This document shows positions 1 through 6,097 of a stretch of DNA of 16,080 bases, one piece after another. A program made the translations under genes and the position numbers. This DNA is from Verrucomicrobiota bacterium. Lineage in GTDB: Bacteria > Verrucomicrobiota > Verrucomicrobiia > Methylacidiphilales > Verrucolacustridaceae. The stretch spans positions 1 through 16,080 of the forward strand of contig RGGS01000007.1 of assembly GCA_010024525.1 (NCBI GenBank), in the 5' to 3' direction. How positions within the stretch are numbered: position 1 is the stretch's first letter; every line of letters begins with the position of its first letter. The notes beneath the pieces were generated by a model. It had not been told where the DNA came from and ran no database searches. It saw only the letters and a program-made list of their open reading frames with translations.

Positions 1-877
1 CGCCCCCCTTTCCATCAAGCGGATCGCCAATCTGCATCTGACCCTTCAGGCCAGCAGCGTAAGCGTCCAAAGGCTCGGGGATTTGTTTGCGGAAAAACCA
101 ACCGTCTTGGAGCCAATCTCTCCCCGCCCCCTGCCGGGCTTTCAACGCTCCATTCGCCTGGAAAATGTGACCTTCTCGTACGGTCACACCGATGTCCTGC
201 ATGACATTACGCTGGAAATCCCCCAAGGAAAAAAAATCGGCCTCGCAGGAGAAAGCGGTTCCGGAAAGAGCACGCTGATTAATCTCCTGATGCGTTTTTA
301 TGATCCAACCCGTGGGCGCATTCTTTTCGACGGCCACGACCTGAAGGAGTACGCCATCGGAGATCTGCTCAAACAAATGGCTCTCGTCAGCCAGGATGTG
401 GTCCTGTTTGATGTTCCTGTAAGCACCAACATCGGGTTCGGCAAAGCCAACGCCGTGCAGGCAGAAATTGAACAAGCCGCCAAACGTGCCTACGCCCACG
501 ACTTCATCATGCAGATGCCTGCGGGCTACAATTCTCCATGCGGCGAACGCGGGCAGCTGCTTTCGGGCGGCCAAAAAGCGCGCGTGGCCATTGCCAGGGC
601 GTTTGTCCGAAATGCTCCGATCCTGGTGCTGGATGAACCCACCGCGGCCTTGGATTCCCGGGCGGAAAAAGAAATCCAGACCGCCATCGACTCGCTCGAG
701 GAAGGTCGGACCGTCATCTGCATCGCCCATCGCCTCTCCACCCTGGCCAACATGGACGAAATCATTGTCCTCGACCACGGTCGGATCGTGGAGCGCGGGA
801 CTTTCGAGGATCTGCTGAGTGCCAAGGGCCATTTTGCCAAGATGGCGGAACAACAGCGGTTGACTGCTTCGAGCTAA
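1..877 (+). CDS. ABC exporter, MsbA-like, C-terminal part (5' truncated by window edge)
   Basis: This is the end of a fused permease-ATPase exporter of the MsbA/lipid flippase type, which uses ATP to move lipid-linked substrates across the inner membrane. The frame is open from base 2, and the residues before the TTG at 83 (SIKRIANLHLTLQASSVSVQ) match the linker after the last membrane helix, so that TTG is internal. The nucleotide-binding domain is complete: Walker A GESGSGKST near 248-274, Q-loop SQDVVLFD near 389-412, signature LSGGQ near 559-573, Walker B ILVLDEP near 619-639 and the H-loop IAHRLST near 722-742. The signature sits in LLSGGQKARVAIARA, as in functional exporters. A stop at 875-877 ends it, with no clear terminator afterwards. 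The substrate cannot be read from this domain alone; lipid A or a polysaccharide precursor is inferred from family resemblance and the nearby glycosyltransferase. Confidence 0.93.
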   Translation, partial: APLSIKRIANLHLTLQASSVSVQRLGDLFAEKPTVLEPISPRPLPGFQRSIRLENVTFSYGHTDVLHDITLEIPQGKKIGLAGESGSGKSTLINLLMRFYDPTRGRILFDGHDLKEYAIGDLLKQMALVSQDVVLFDVPVSTNIGFGKANAVQAEIEQAAKRAYAHDFIMQMPAGYNSPCGERGQLLSGGQKARVAIARAFVRNAPILVLDEPTAALDSRAEKEIQTAIDSLEEGRTVICIAHRLSTLANMDEIIVLDHGRIVERGTFEDLLSAKGHFAKMAEQQRLTASS

Positions 878-900
878 GAACAGTCGGGGAAGAATGATTT

Positions 901-995
901 CGGAATTCGGATTTGGGAATTCAGAATTAGAAAAAAACGAGCAACAAGACTGGCAGAAAAGCATTTTGGGATTCGGATTTGCGATTTCGGATTTT
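901..995. repeat. AT-rich AATTCGGA-type short repeats upstream of the four-helix-bundle gene
   Basis: Two clusters (901-930 and 968-995) repeat variants of GGAATTCGGATTTGGGAATT and GATTTCGGATTTT, much more AT-rich than the flanking genes. Related sequence in the opposite sense (ATTCCGAATTTCGA) follows the gene at 1366-1393 and appears again at 2412-2442. The gene is thus bracketed by inverted copies. Function unknown; they could be ends of a small mobile cassette. Confidence 0.6.
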
Positions 996-1011
996 AAGAA
1001 GGAGCTAGAAA

Positions 1012-1366
1012 GTGAATAAGGCTGAGCTGGAACAGTGTACAAAGGAATTTTCCCTCAATTTGATCCGGTTTTTGGAAAGCCTTCCGAAGGATTATCTGGG
1101 TGAGGCCATGGGTAGGCAGCTTCTCAAATCCGGCACTTCCATTGGAGCCAATTACCGGGAAGCGAACCGTGCGGAATCCAAAGCTGACTTCATCCACAAG
1201 CTCGCCATCGCAGAAAAGGAGGCTTCGGAGACTGTTTATTGGCTGGAATTGGTGGCCGAGGCGGGCATGGGGCCGCCGCGAGGCGGTGACCCGCCTTTTG
1301 CAGGAAACCAAGGAACTCCTGGCCATATTCACCGCAGCCGGGCGGACATCGAAAGGACTCCGATGA
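1012..1366 (+). pseudogene. four-helix-bundle protein (S23/IVS-like family), frameshifted
   Basis: Small four-helix-bundle protein of the family first known from 23S rRNA intervening sequences; the molecular role is not established. Start: GTG at 1012, preceded by AAGGAG at 999-1004 with 7-nt spacing. The first about 87 residues are typical: RQLLKSGTSIGANYREANRA, then KADFIHKLAIAEKEASETVY and WLELVAEAGMG. After this the first frame loses similarity, while the next frame gives the expected last helix (REAVTRLLQETKELLAIFTA) and stops at 1364-1366. Removing one G from the GGGG run at 1269-1272 restores a continuous protein of about 117 residues, the usual family size. If read unshifted, translation runs to 1422 with a tail derived from the repeat. 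Either a real inactivating mutation or a homopolymer sequencing error; the sequence alone cannot tell. Confidence 0.82.
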
Positions 1367-1393
1367 TTCCGAATTTCGAATTCCGAATTTCGA
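1366..1393. repeat. Tandem 14-bp repeat ATTCCGAATTTCGA (two units)
   Basis: The unit ATTCCGAATTTCGA occurs at 1366-1379 and again exactly at 1380-1393, starting on the last base of the restored stop of the four-helix-bundle gene. Its reverse complement resembles the AATTCGGA repeats upstream of that gene, so the gene lies between inverted copies. Confidence 0.75.
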
Positions 1394-1421
1394 AATGGTA
1401 TACACCCGAGCCTCAATTCTG

Positions 1422-2408
1422 ATGAGACGTGACTTTATAGTTATCGGCGGGGGTATCGTCGGCTTGGCCACGGCGCTGCGCATCTTGGAGGCAAAGCCCG
1501 GAACGAAGATGCTGCTGCTTGAGAAGGAGAGTTCCTTGGGCCGACACCAGACGGGTCACAACAGCGGCGTTCTTCATGCCGGACTTTATTACAAACCGGG
1601 ATCCCTCAAAGCTAAGCTGGCCGTCGAGGGACTTCGCCAGATGGTCGACTTCTGCCAAAGGCATGGAGTGGCCCACGAGGTGTGCGGAAAAATCGTGGTG
1701 GCGACGGAACCCCGGGAGTTGCCGCGCCTGGAGAAACTACTCGAACGGGGAAGTGCCAATGGATTGCAGGGATTGAGGAAACTCTCCCCCGACCAGATCA
1801 GGGAAATTGAGCCACATGCCGCCGGACTGGCGGCCATCCATGTTCCCGAGGAGGGCATCGTGGACTATGCGGGCGTGGTCGAGGCGATGGCTCGCGAAAT
1901 ACAAAGGCTCGGGGGCGAAATTAGAACCGGAAACTCGGTGAAAAGGTTGAAGGGCACAGGTGGAGTATGGAGGGTCGAAACAGAGCAAGGCGGCTTTGAA
2001 GCCAGACAGATTGTGGTGGTTCTGGCAATGGCCCGGGAAGGTTACACTTGGGGTAATATCCACATCGGCGATCTGACGGAAAGCCTCGCTTTCCCGGGTC
2101 TTTGGAAATTCATGCTAAAATACCCCTCCATTTGCAGCTATGAAATCTGGCGCTCAGTCAGCCGCAATGAATTTTGTCGATCTCTGCAGAAACTGGTGCC
2201 GGAAATTTGCGAGCAGGACCTGGAAGCCGGCTCCGCCGGAGTTCGTGCACAAGCCATGTCTTCTGATGGATCTTTGGTGGAGGATTTTTCCTTTGTTGAG
2301 GAACCGGGAATCCTTCATGTGGTCAATGCCCCCAGCCCCGCAGCCACCGCGAGCTTGGCGATTGGAGAATATGTAGCTCGAAGGCTGGACCTTAAATCTG
2401 CGAAATAG
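1422..2408 (+). CDS. lhgO: L-2-hydroxyglutarate oxidase-like FAD protein with internal deletion
   Basis: FAD-dependent oxidoreductase of the LhgO/DAO family, which oxidises L-2-hydroxyglutarate to 2-oxoglutarate. Start chosen at ATG 1422 (MRRDFIVIGGG), because the residues from the ATG at 1395 are not family-like. The Rossmann motif VIGGGIVGLATA, the LEKE segment and GRHQTGHNSGVLHAGLYYKP match the FAD-binding start. The C-terminal half also matches: LVPEICEQDLEAGSAGVRAQ and HVVNAPSPAATASLAIGEYV. Between them, RQIVV (to about 2018) runs straight into VLAMAREGYTW. The family normally has about 70 more residues here, including the conserved CAG..SD element, the FRGEYY-like strand and the P.P.FPFLGVHFT stretch. 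The product is 328 residues against about 400 usual. The frame is kept, but residues for FAD and substrate are gone, so it is probably inactive. Damage to this gene and its upstream neighbour suggests a decaying segment. Confidence 0.85.
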   Translation: MRRDFIVIGGGIVGLATALRILEAKPGTKMLLLEKESSLGRHQTGHNSGVLHAGLYYKPGSLKAKLAVEGLRQMVDFCQRHGVAHEVCGKIVVATEPRELPRLEKLLERGSANGLQGLRKLSPDQIREIEPHAAGLAAIHVPEEGIVDYAGVVEAMAREIQRLGGEIRTGNSVKRLKGTGGVWRVETEQGGFEARQIVVVLAMAREGYTWGNIHIGDLTESLAFPGLWKFMLKYPSICSYEIWRSVSRNEFCRSLQKLVPEICEQDLEAGSAGVRAQAMSSDGSLVEDFSFVEEPGILHVVNAPSPAATASLAIGEYVARRLDLKSAK

Positions 2409-2411
2409 ATT

Positions 2412-2442
2412 ATTCCGAATCTGGGAATTCGAATTTCGAAAT
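2412..2442. repeat. AT-rich ATTCCGAAT/GAATTTCGAA repeat downstream of lhgO
   Basis: ATTCCGAATCTGGGAATTCG followed by AATTTCGAAAT closely resembles the tandem repeat at 1366-1393 in the same orientation. The damaged lhgO is therefore flanked by direct copies, 4 bp after its stop on the right and 28 bp before its start on the left. Confidence 0.65.
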
Positions 2443-2503
2443 CAGGCGGCCCCAGGCTTAGGCACCCTACTCAATACTAGGTTTTAGGTTGAGGCGTACG
2501 CCC

Positions 2504-2582
2504 GGACGCGGCGGAGCGCGTCCCTACAGAGGCTCAGAGATTCATCATGCAATCATCTGTAGGGCCCCGCTCCGTCGGGGCC
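2504..2582. repeat. Pair of GTAG-footed REP-like hairpins, inverted
   Basis: Two hairpins face outward from 31 bp of spacer. The left one (2504-2527) has arms GGACGCG and CGCGTCC around GCGGAG and ends CCCTAC, that is GTAGGG on the minus strand. The right one (2559-2582) starts GTAGGG and has arms GGCCCCG and CGGGGCC around CTCCGT. On the GTAG strand the loops are CTCCGC and CTCCGT. Stem positions 3 and 5 differ between copies, with matching changes in the opposite arm. The rest of 2409-2742 (334 bp without a gene) holds low-complexity pyrimidine-rich sequence, a weaker CCCTAC-ended fold near 2445-2470, and TCATCTGCATCCTCATCC near 2667-2684, which resembles the flanks of the hairpin cluster at 3914-4238. 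Confidence 0.7.
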
Positions 2583-2742
2583 AAAGACAAAGCCAAAACA
2601 CCCCATGTTCCCTTAATCTTAATCTCACATTCCGATATCCCATCTCCTATCTCCCATATTCAATAATCATCTGCATCCTCATCCTTAGGCCAACCGGCCT
2701 GTCCGTTTGTCCCCTACAGGCGGATATGGCTATCATCTCGCC

Positions 2743-3906
2743 GTGTCATCCTCACCCCTAATCGCCCGGGTTTTGCAGCTTAACTCCCGCTTACGAGGAG
2801 GCGGCACCGACAGCCAGTGCTTGGCCCTCTCCCAGGGCCTGGCCAAGAGAGGCTGGACGGTGGAGATCGCCGGGCCCATGAATGCCCCCCTCTCACCGGA
2901 AGCCGCCAAACTCGCCCTCCATAAACTCCCGCGTTTTCGTCCGCACCAAGTTTTGAGCCTTGCCCGACTGCTTCGAGTTGCCCGTCCCCGCATTCTTCAT
3001 GCCCACCACGGGGATGACTATTGGACTGCCCTCCTCGCCTCCCGCCTTGTTCAACCCTCTCCTTGGGTCGTCTTCACCAGGCATCTGGCCAAAAGCCCCC
3101 GCTCCCCCCTCAGCCGAAATCATCTTTTTTCCAACGCCGATGCCGTCATTGCCGTCTCAGAATTTGTCGCCCAAGTCCTGCGCAAAGGGCACAACGACCC
3201 GGCTTCCCCCGTCCCCGAACGCCATCACCGCCACCCCTGCCGAATCGATCCCAAAAAGCTTCATGTCATTCACACCGGAATCGACACCACGATCTTTCAA
3301 CCCAAGGAAGTGTCCTTCACCACCTCTGCCCGCCAAAAGCTCGGACTCAAGGACAAGGAGATCGCCTTCGGCGTGGTCGGCGGCTTCGACCTCCCCGTGG
3401 GCAAAGGACAACGCATCTTTCTCCGCGCGGCCAAGGAGGTCATGGCCCGACTCCCCCAAGCCCGCTTCCTTCTGGCGGGAAGGGGTTCCATGGAGTCCGC
3501 CCTGCAGGAAGACATCCACCACCTTGGGCTCGGAGAACGGGCCCAGCTGATCGGGCAGCAGGATGATCCTGTTTCCCTTTACCACGCTCTCGACATCCTG
3601 GTTCACCCCCAGATTGCCACCGAGGCCTTCCCCTCCGTTGTCCTTGAGGCCCATGCCTGCGGACGCCCGGTTATCGCTTCGGAACTGGATGGGATACCGG
3701 AAGCCTGGAAAATTGGCGGAGTCGGACAACTCGTAACCGCAGGAGATCCGCATCGTCTGGCCCGCGCCATGGTTGAACAAGCGGAGCGACCTGGCCCCAA
3801 TACCGCTCAGCGGGGCGAGATGCACCGGAGGGTGGAGGCAGAGGCCTCCCTGCCCGTGCAGGCGAAAAAAGTGGAGGATTTGTACCGGAGGTTGATGGCG
3901 CGGTGA
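2743..3906 (+). CDS. glycosyltransferase, GT4 family (RfaG/WaaG-like)
   Basis: Retaining GT-B glycosyltransferase that moves a sugar from a nucleotide-sugar donor to an acceptor, most likely on lipopolysaccharide or an exopolysaccharide at the inner face of the membrane. The N-terminal half has the acceptor-side motif RGGGTDSQCLALSQGLAKRG. The linker reads HVIHTGIDTTIFQP, followed by VVGGFDLPVGKGQRIFLRAA at the start of the donor domain. The E-x7-E donor motif is EAFPSVVLE, followed by HACGRPVIASELDGIPE. An extra loop of about 15 residues (KGHNDPASPVPERHHRHPCR) sits before the linker. Start is uncertain: GTG 2743 places the first strand (ARVLQLNSRL) near the N-terminus and gives 387 residues; TTG 2707 is the only upstream alternative. 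Neither has a good ribosome binding site. It may originally have followed the ABC exporter at the window start. Confidence 0.88.
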   Translation: MSSSPLIARVLQLNSRLRGGGTDSQCLALSQGLAKRGWTVEIAGPMNAPLSPEAAKLALHKLPRFRPHQVLSLARLLRVARPRILHAHHGDDYWTALLASRLVQPSPWVVFTRHLAKSPRSPLSRNHLFSNADAVIAVSEFVAQVLRKGHNDPASPVPERHHRHPCRIDPKKLHVIHTGIDTTIFQPKEVSFTTSARQKLGLKDKEIAFGVVGGFDLPVGKGQRIFLRAAKEVMARLPQARFLLAGRGSMESALQEDIHHLGLGERAQLIGQQDDPVSLYHALDILVHPQIATEAFPSVVLEAHACGRPVIASELDGIPEAWKIGGVGQLVTAGDPHRLARAMVEQAERPGPNTAQRGEMHRRVEAEASLPVQAKKVEDLYRRLMAR

Positions 3907-3913
3907 GGGAGTA

Positions 3914-4238
3914 GATTAAAATGAAGATGAGGATTAGGTAGGGCGGGATCGATGATCCCGCCTAGATCGAGGCTCAACGCACAAACTTTAAGCTAGGCGC
4001 CCTCATCGAGGGCGCCCCACCTAAGCCCGGATTTACAAGATTCAATGCGGCCCGCCGGGACGTCGGGCCCTACTTAAGCCACAGGTTATCCATCGCACAC
4101 CCTAGGTAGGGTCCGACCTCCGGGCGGACCGAGTCCAAACTTGTAGTTTCAAGGCCTCCACACGGCCCGTTGGAGACAACGGGCCCTGCTAAGTTTAACC
4201 ATGACCCCCCCGAAACCCTCCTCATCTTCATCTTAATC
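3914..4238. repeat. Hairpin cluster bracketed by a 20-bp inverted repeat
   Basis: GATTAAAATGAAGATGAGGA at 3914-3933 returns as its reverse complement at 4219-4238 with one mismatch (19 of 20). Inside are five stem-loops. C: 3938-3962, 9-bp stem, GAT loop. D: 3996-4020, 9-bp stem, ATC loop. E: 4049-4073, 6-bp stem. F: 4106-4130, 6-bp stem. G: 4164-4189, 9-bp stem. C and F carry GTAG on the plus strand, E carries it on the minus strand, and D and G have degenerate feet (GTGG, GCAG on the minus strand). The whole gap 3907-4297 has no credible gene; a further GTAGGG lies at 4254-4259, about 40 bp before cysK. Confidence 0.75.
3938..4073 (+). repeat. 136-bp composite hairpin element, copy 1 (BIME-like)
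   Basis: Ungapped partner of 12717-12852 with about 11 differences by eye (around 92% identity). It contains hairpins C, D and E. Hairpin C here has stem GGCGGGATC/GATCCCGCC, while copy 2 has GGCGGGCTC/GAGCCCGCC: an A-T pair replaced by C-G, so pairing is preserved. This copy has CCCCAC where copy 2 has CCCTAC after hairpin D, so its second GTAG foot is degenerate. Confidence 0.85.
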
Positions 4239-4297
4239 CTAATCCAACCCCCGGTAGGGCTTGAGATTCAGCTCTAAAACGTTCATTCTTCAACCCT

Positions 4298-5260
4298 ATG
4301 CCCATCCACGAAAATATTCTCGGAACCATCGGTCGGACACCGTTGGTCAAATTGCAGCGCATCTCTGCCGGATTGCCCGCCACCGTGGCGGTGAAAGCCG
4401 AATTCTTCAACCCGCTCGGTAGCGTCAAGGACCGTATCGGTGCGGCCATGATTGAGGCGGGCGAAAAAGAGGGCCGCATCACTCCCAAAACCACGATTAT
4501 CGAGCCCACCTCCGGCAACACCGGCATCGCCCTGGCCTTCGTCGCCGCCGCCAAAGGCTACAAACTCATCCTGACCATGCCCGAGAGCATGAGCTTGGAG
4601 CGTCGCACCCTCCTGGCCCTCCTCGGAGCCAAGCTCGAACTCACGCCTGCCACCGAGGGCATGAAGGGAGCCATCGCCCGGGCTGAGGCTCTGGCCAAGG
4701 AAATTCCCAACTCATGGATTCCCCAACAGTTCAAAAACCCCGCCAACCCGGCGATCCACAAAAAGACCACCGCCGAGGAGATTTGGAACGACACGGACGG
4801 CAGGGTCGACATCCTTGTTTCCGCCGTCGGCACCGGTGGCACCATCACCGGTGTTTCCGAAGTGATCAAAGAACGGAAAAAGTCGTTCCAAGCCATCGCG
4901 GTCGAACCCAAGGACTCCCCGGTCATCTCGCAAACCCGCTCCGGTCAGCCGGTCAAACCAGGCCCCCACAAAATTCAGGGAACCGGTGCAGGCTTTGTTC
5001 CGGACAACCTGCACCTCGACATCCTCGACGAGGTCATCACCGTAAGCAACGACGAGGCCTTTGCCATGGCCCGCCGGATCTGCAAGGAAGAGGGCATGCT
5101 GGTGGGCATCTCCACCGGGGCCAACGTGCATGTCGCCCTCGAAGTCGCCAAACGGCCGGAGAACAAAGGCAAACTCATCGTCACCATCGGTTGCAGCACC
5201 GGGGAGCGCTACCTCACCACAGCCCTCGCAGAAGAGGCCCGCCGGATGGTGGGTGGCTAA
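4298..5260 (+). CDS. cysK: cysteine synthase A (O-acetylserine sulfhydrylase)
   Basis: PLP enzyme that makes L-cysteine from O-acetyl-L-serine and sulfide in the cytoplasm. The 320 residues match the usual length. Visible motifs: IGRTPLVKL at 11-19, the PLP lysine K44 in NPLGSVKDRIG, the substrate-binding TSGNTG at 71-76, the phosphate-binding GTGGTITG near residue 180, and the C-terminal GCSTGERYLTT. Start ATG 4298 gives the standard MPIHENILGTIGRTPL beginning; there is no obvious Shine-Dalgarno sequence. The long hairpin-rich gap upstream means it starts its own unit. A small coiled-coil gene follows 3 bp after the stop, so the two are probably co-transcribed. CysM or cystathionine beta-synthase-like activity is possible but the overall pattern is CysK. 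No serine acetyltransferase gene is in the window. Confidence 0.95.
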   Translation: MPIHENILGTIGRTPLVKLQRISAGLPATVAVKAEFFNPLGSVKDRIGAAMIEAGEKEGRITPKTTIIEPTSGNTGIALAFVAAAKGYKLILTMPESMSLERRTLLALLGAKLELTPATEGMKGAIARAEALAKEIPNSWIPQQFKNPANPAIHKKTTAEEIWNDTDGRVDILVSAVGTGGTITGVSEVIKERKKSFQAIAVEPKDSPVISQTRSGQPVKPGPHKIQGTGAGFVPDNLHLDILDEVITVSNDEAFAMARRICKEEGMLVGISTGANVHVALEVAKRPENKGKLIVTIGCSTGERYLTTALAEEARRMVGG

Positions 5261-5263
5261 GGA

Positions 5264-5548
5264 ATGGCCAGGATAAAAAAAGCTCCGACCCGCAAACCGG
5301 CGGTCCGTGCCTCCACCCGTCCGCCGGCTCCCTTGGTCAACAGCCTGCCTCCGCAAATCCTTGAGGAAGCCGCACAGGGCTGGCTGAAGTCCTCTGGCTC
5401 CACCGCCCCCTCCCAACTGCCGTCAAAAAGCGGGCAGCAGAAAGCGGAAGCACTGGTGGATTGTCTGGATACTACGCTCAAGAACCTACGCGCTGAGATG
5501 GCCGAGTTGAAAGATCGCGTATCCCGCCTCGAAGGTCGAATCTCCTAA
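5264..5548 (+). CDS. small hypothetical protein with basic N-terminus and C-terminal coiled coil
   Basis: 94 residues, not recognised as a named family. The first about 30 residues are basic and Pro/Ala-rich (MARIKKAPTRKPAVRASTRP), likely disordered. The end is a clear heptad-type coiled coil (CLDTTLKNLRAEMAELKDRV then SRLEGRIS), suggesting oligomerisation. The middle is Ser/Gln-rich. The start lies 3 bp after the cysK stop and the frame is open throughout with codon usage like the neighbours, which supports a real gene co-transcribed with cysK. Its stop (5546-5548) overlaps the stop of the convergent gene (5545-5547). A nucleic-acid-binding or cysteine-synthase-linked role would be a guess. 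Confidence 0.7.
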   Translation: MARIKKAPTRKPAVRASTRPPAPLVNSLPPQILEEAAQGWLKSSGSTAPSQLPSKSGQQKAEALVDCLDTTLKNLRAEMAELKDRVSRLEGRIS

Positions 5549-6069
5549 AGCGAGAGCAAGACCCGGACGATACTTTCCCAGCGGCGCTCCTCAGCCGCCA
5601 CCAGTTCCTCCCGGTCCGTCTCCGGAAGAGAAGATTCCCGCTCAATGGCCTCCACCCTCGCTTGATGATCCTTTAGGGCATTGCGATATTTGCGCTCCTG
5701 CTGAGGGGTCAGGTCCGCCATGGCATAACTGTCCTTGAACTGAATGACGACCGGCCGGCTTTGATCCCGGTTTTCCCAATCAAAATAGCTACCCAAGGGC
5801 CGGGCCATCATGTGCTGGGATGGATTCTTGATGAGCAGGTCGTAGGCCTGCTCCTGGGTTCCACTCGCCGCGGTCACCGGCAGACTGGCCACCCAGGTCA
5901 AGGAGGTGAACGGAAGAACCGCCAAATCCAGTGGCCGGACGATCCAGAAATCCGCGAAAGCGTACATGGTCTCGGGAGGTGTAAAGTAGTCGCTGGGCGG
6001 GGCCGCCTTCGCGGATAGCCCCCAAATTCCCACCCACAAAAGCATTCCCAGTTTTCGTTTCATCGCCAA
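5545..6069 (-). CDS. small exported protein of unknown function
   Basis: 174 residues. An N-terminal signal peptide (MAMKRKLGMLLWVGIWGLSA, cleavage probably after KAA) points to export. The region around residues 40-100 (RPLDLAVLPFTSLTWVASLP, then AYDLLIKNPSQHMMARPLG) resembles the pattern of short envelope proteins in which RPL, a hydrophobic PF stretch and a second RPLG are repeated; I know no biochemical role for them. The last 55 residues are charged and helical (LTPQQERKYRNALKDHQARV). It is the last gene of a minus-strand run, 28 bp after the rRNA methyltransferase. Start ATG at 6069 is followed by a second in-frame ATG two codons later. Its stop overlaps that of the convergent cysK-side gene, so the two transcripts must end within each other or at signals I cannot identify. 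Confidence 0.75.
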   Translation of the reverse strand: MAMKRKLGMLLWVGIWGLSAKAAPPSDYFTPPETMYAFADFWIVRPLDLAVLPFTSLTWVASLPVTAASGTQEQAYDLLIKNPSQHMMARPLGSYFDWENRDQSRPVVIQFKDSYAMADLTPQQERKYRNALKDHQARVEAIERESSLPETDREELVAAEERRWESIVRVLLSL

Positions 6070-6097
6070 CTCCTTGCTACTCGCCGAGAATGGGGCG

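Noticed and set aside
2559..2582. Hairpin considered as a Rho-independent terminator
   Set aside because: No T-run follows it, and it lies more than 150 bp after the nearest upstream gene; the GTAG foot and covarying partner fit a repeat better.
2489..2761. 90-residue open frame across the repeat-rich gap before the glycosyltransferase
   Set aside because: It runs through both hairpins and low-complexity sequence, has an Arg/Gly/Pro composition unlike neighbouring proteins, and matches no family.
3157..3825. 222-residue open frame on the minus strand inside the glycosyltransferase
   Set aside because: It is antisense to a clear GT4 gene and is explained by high GC at third codon positions.
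3938..4189. Hairpin series considered as a CRISPR array
   Set aside because: The stems differ between units, spacing is irregular and orientation alternates, so it is not a direct-repeat/spacer array.
4201..4297. Cysteine-related riboswitch or T-box upstream of cysK
   Set aside because: No T-box, SAM or other recognisable conserved core; only pyrimidine-rich flank and a GTAGGG motif.
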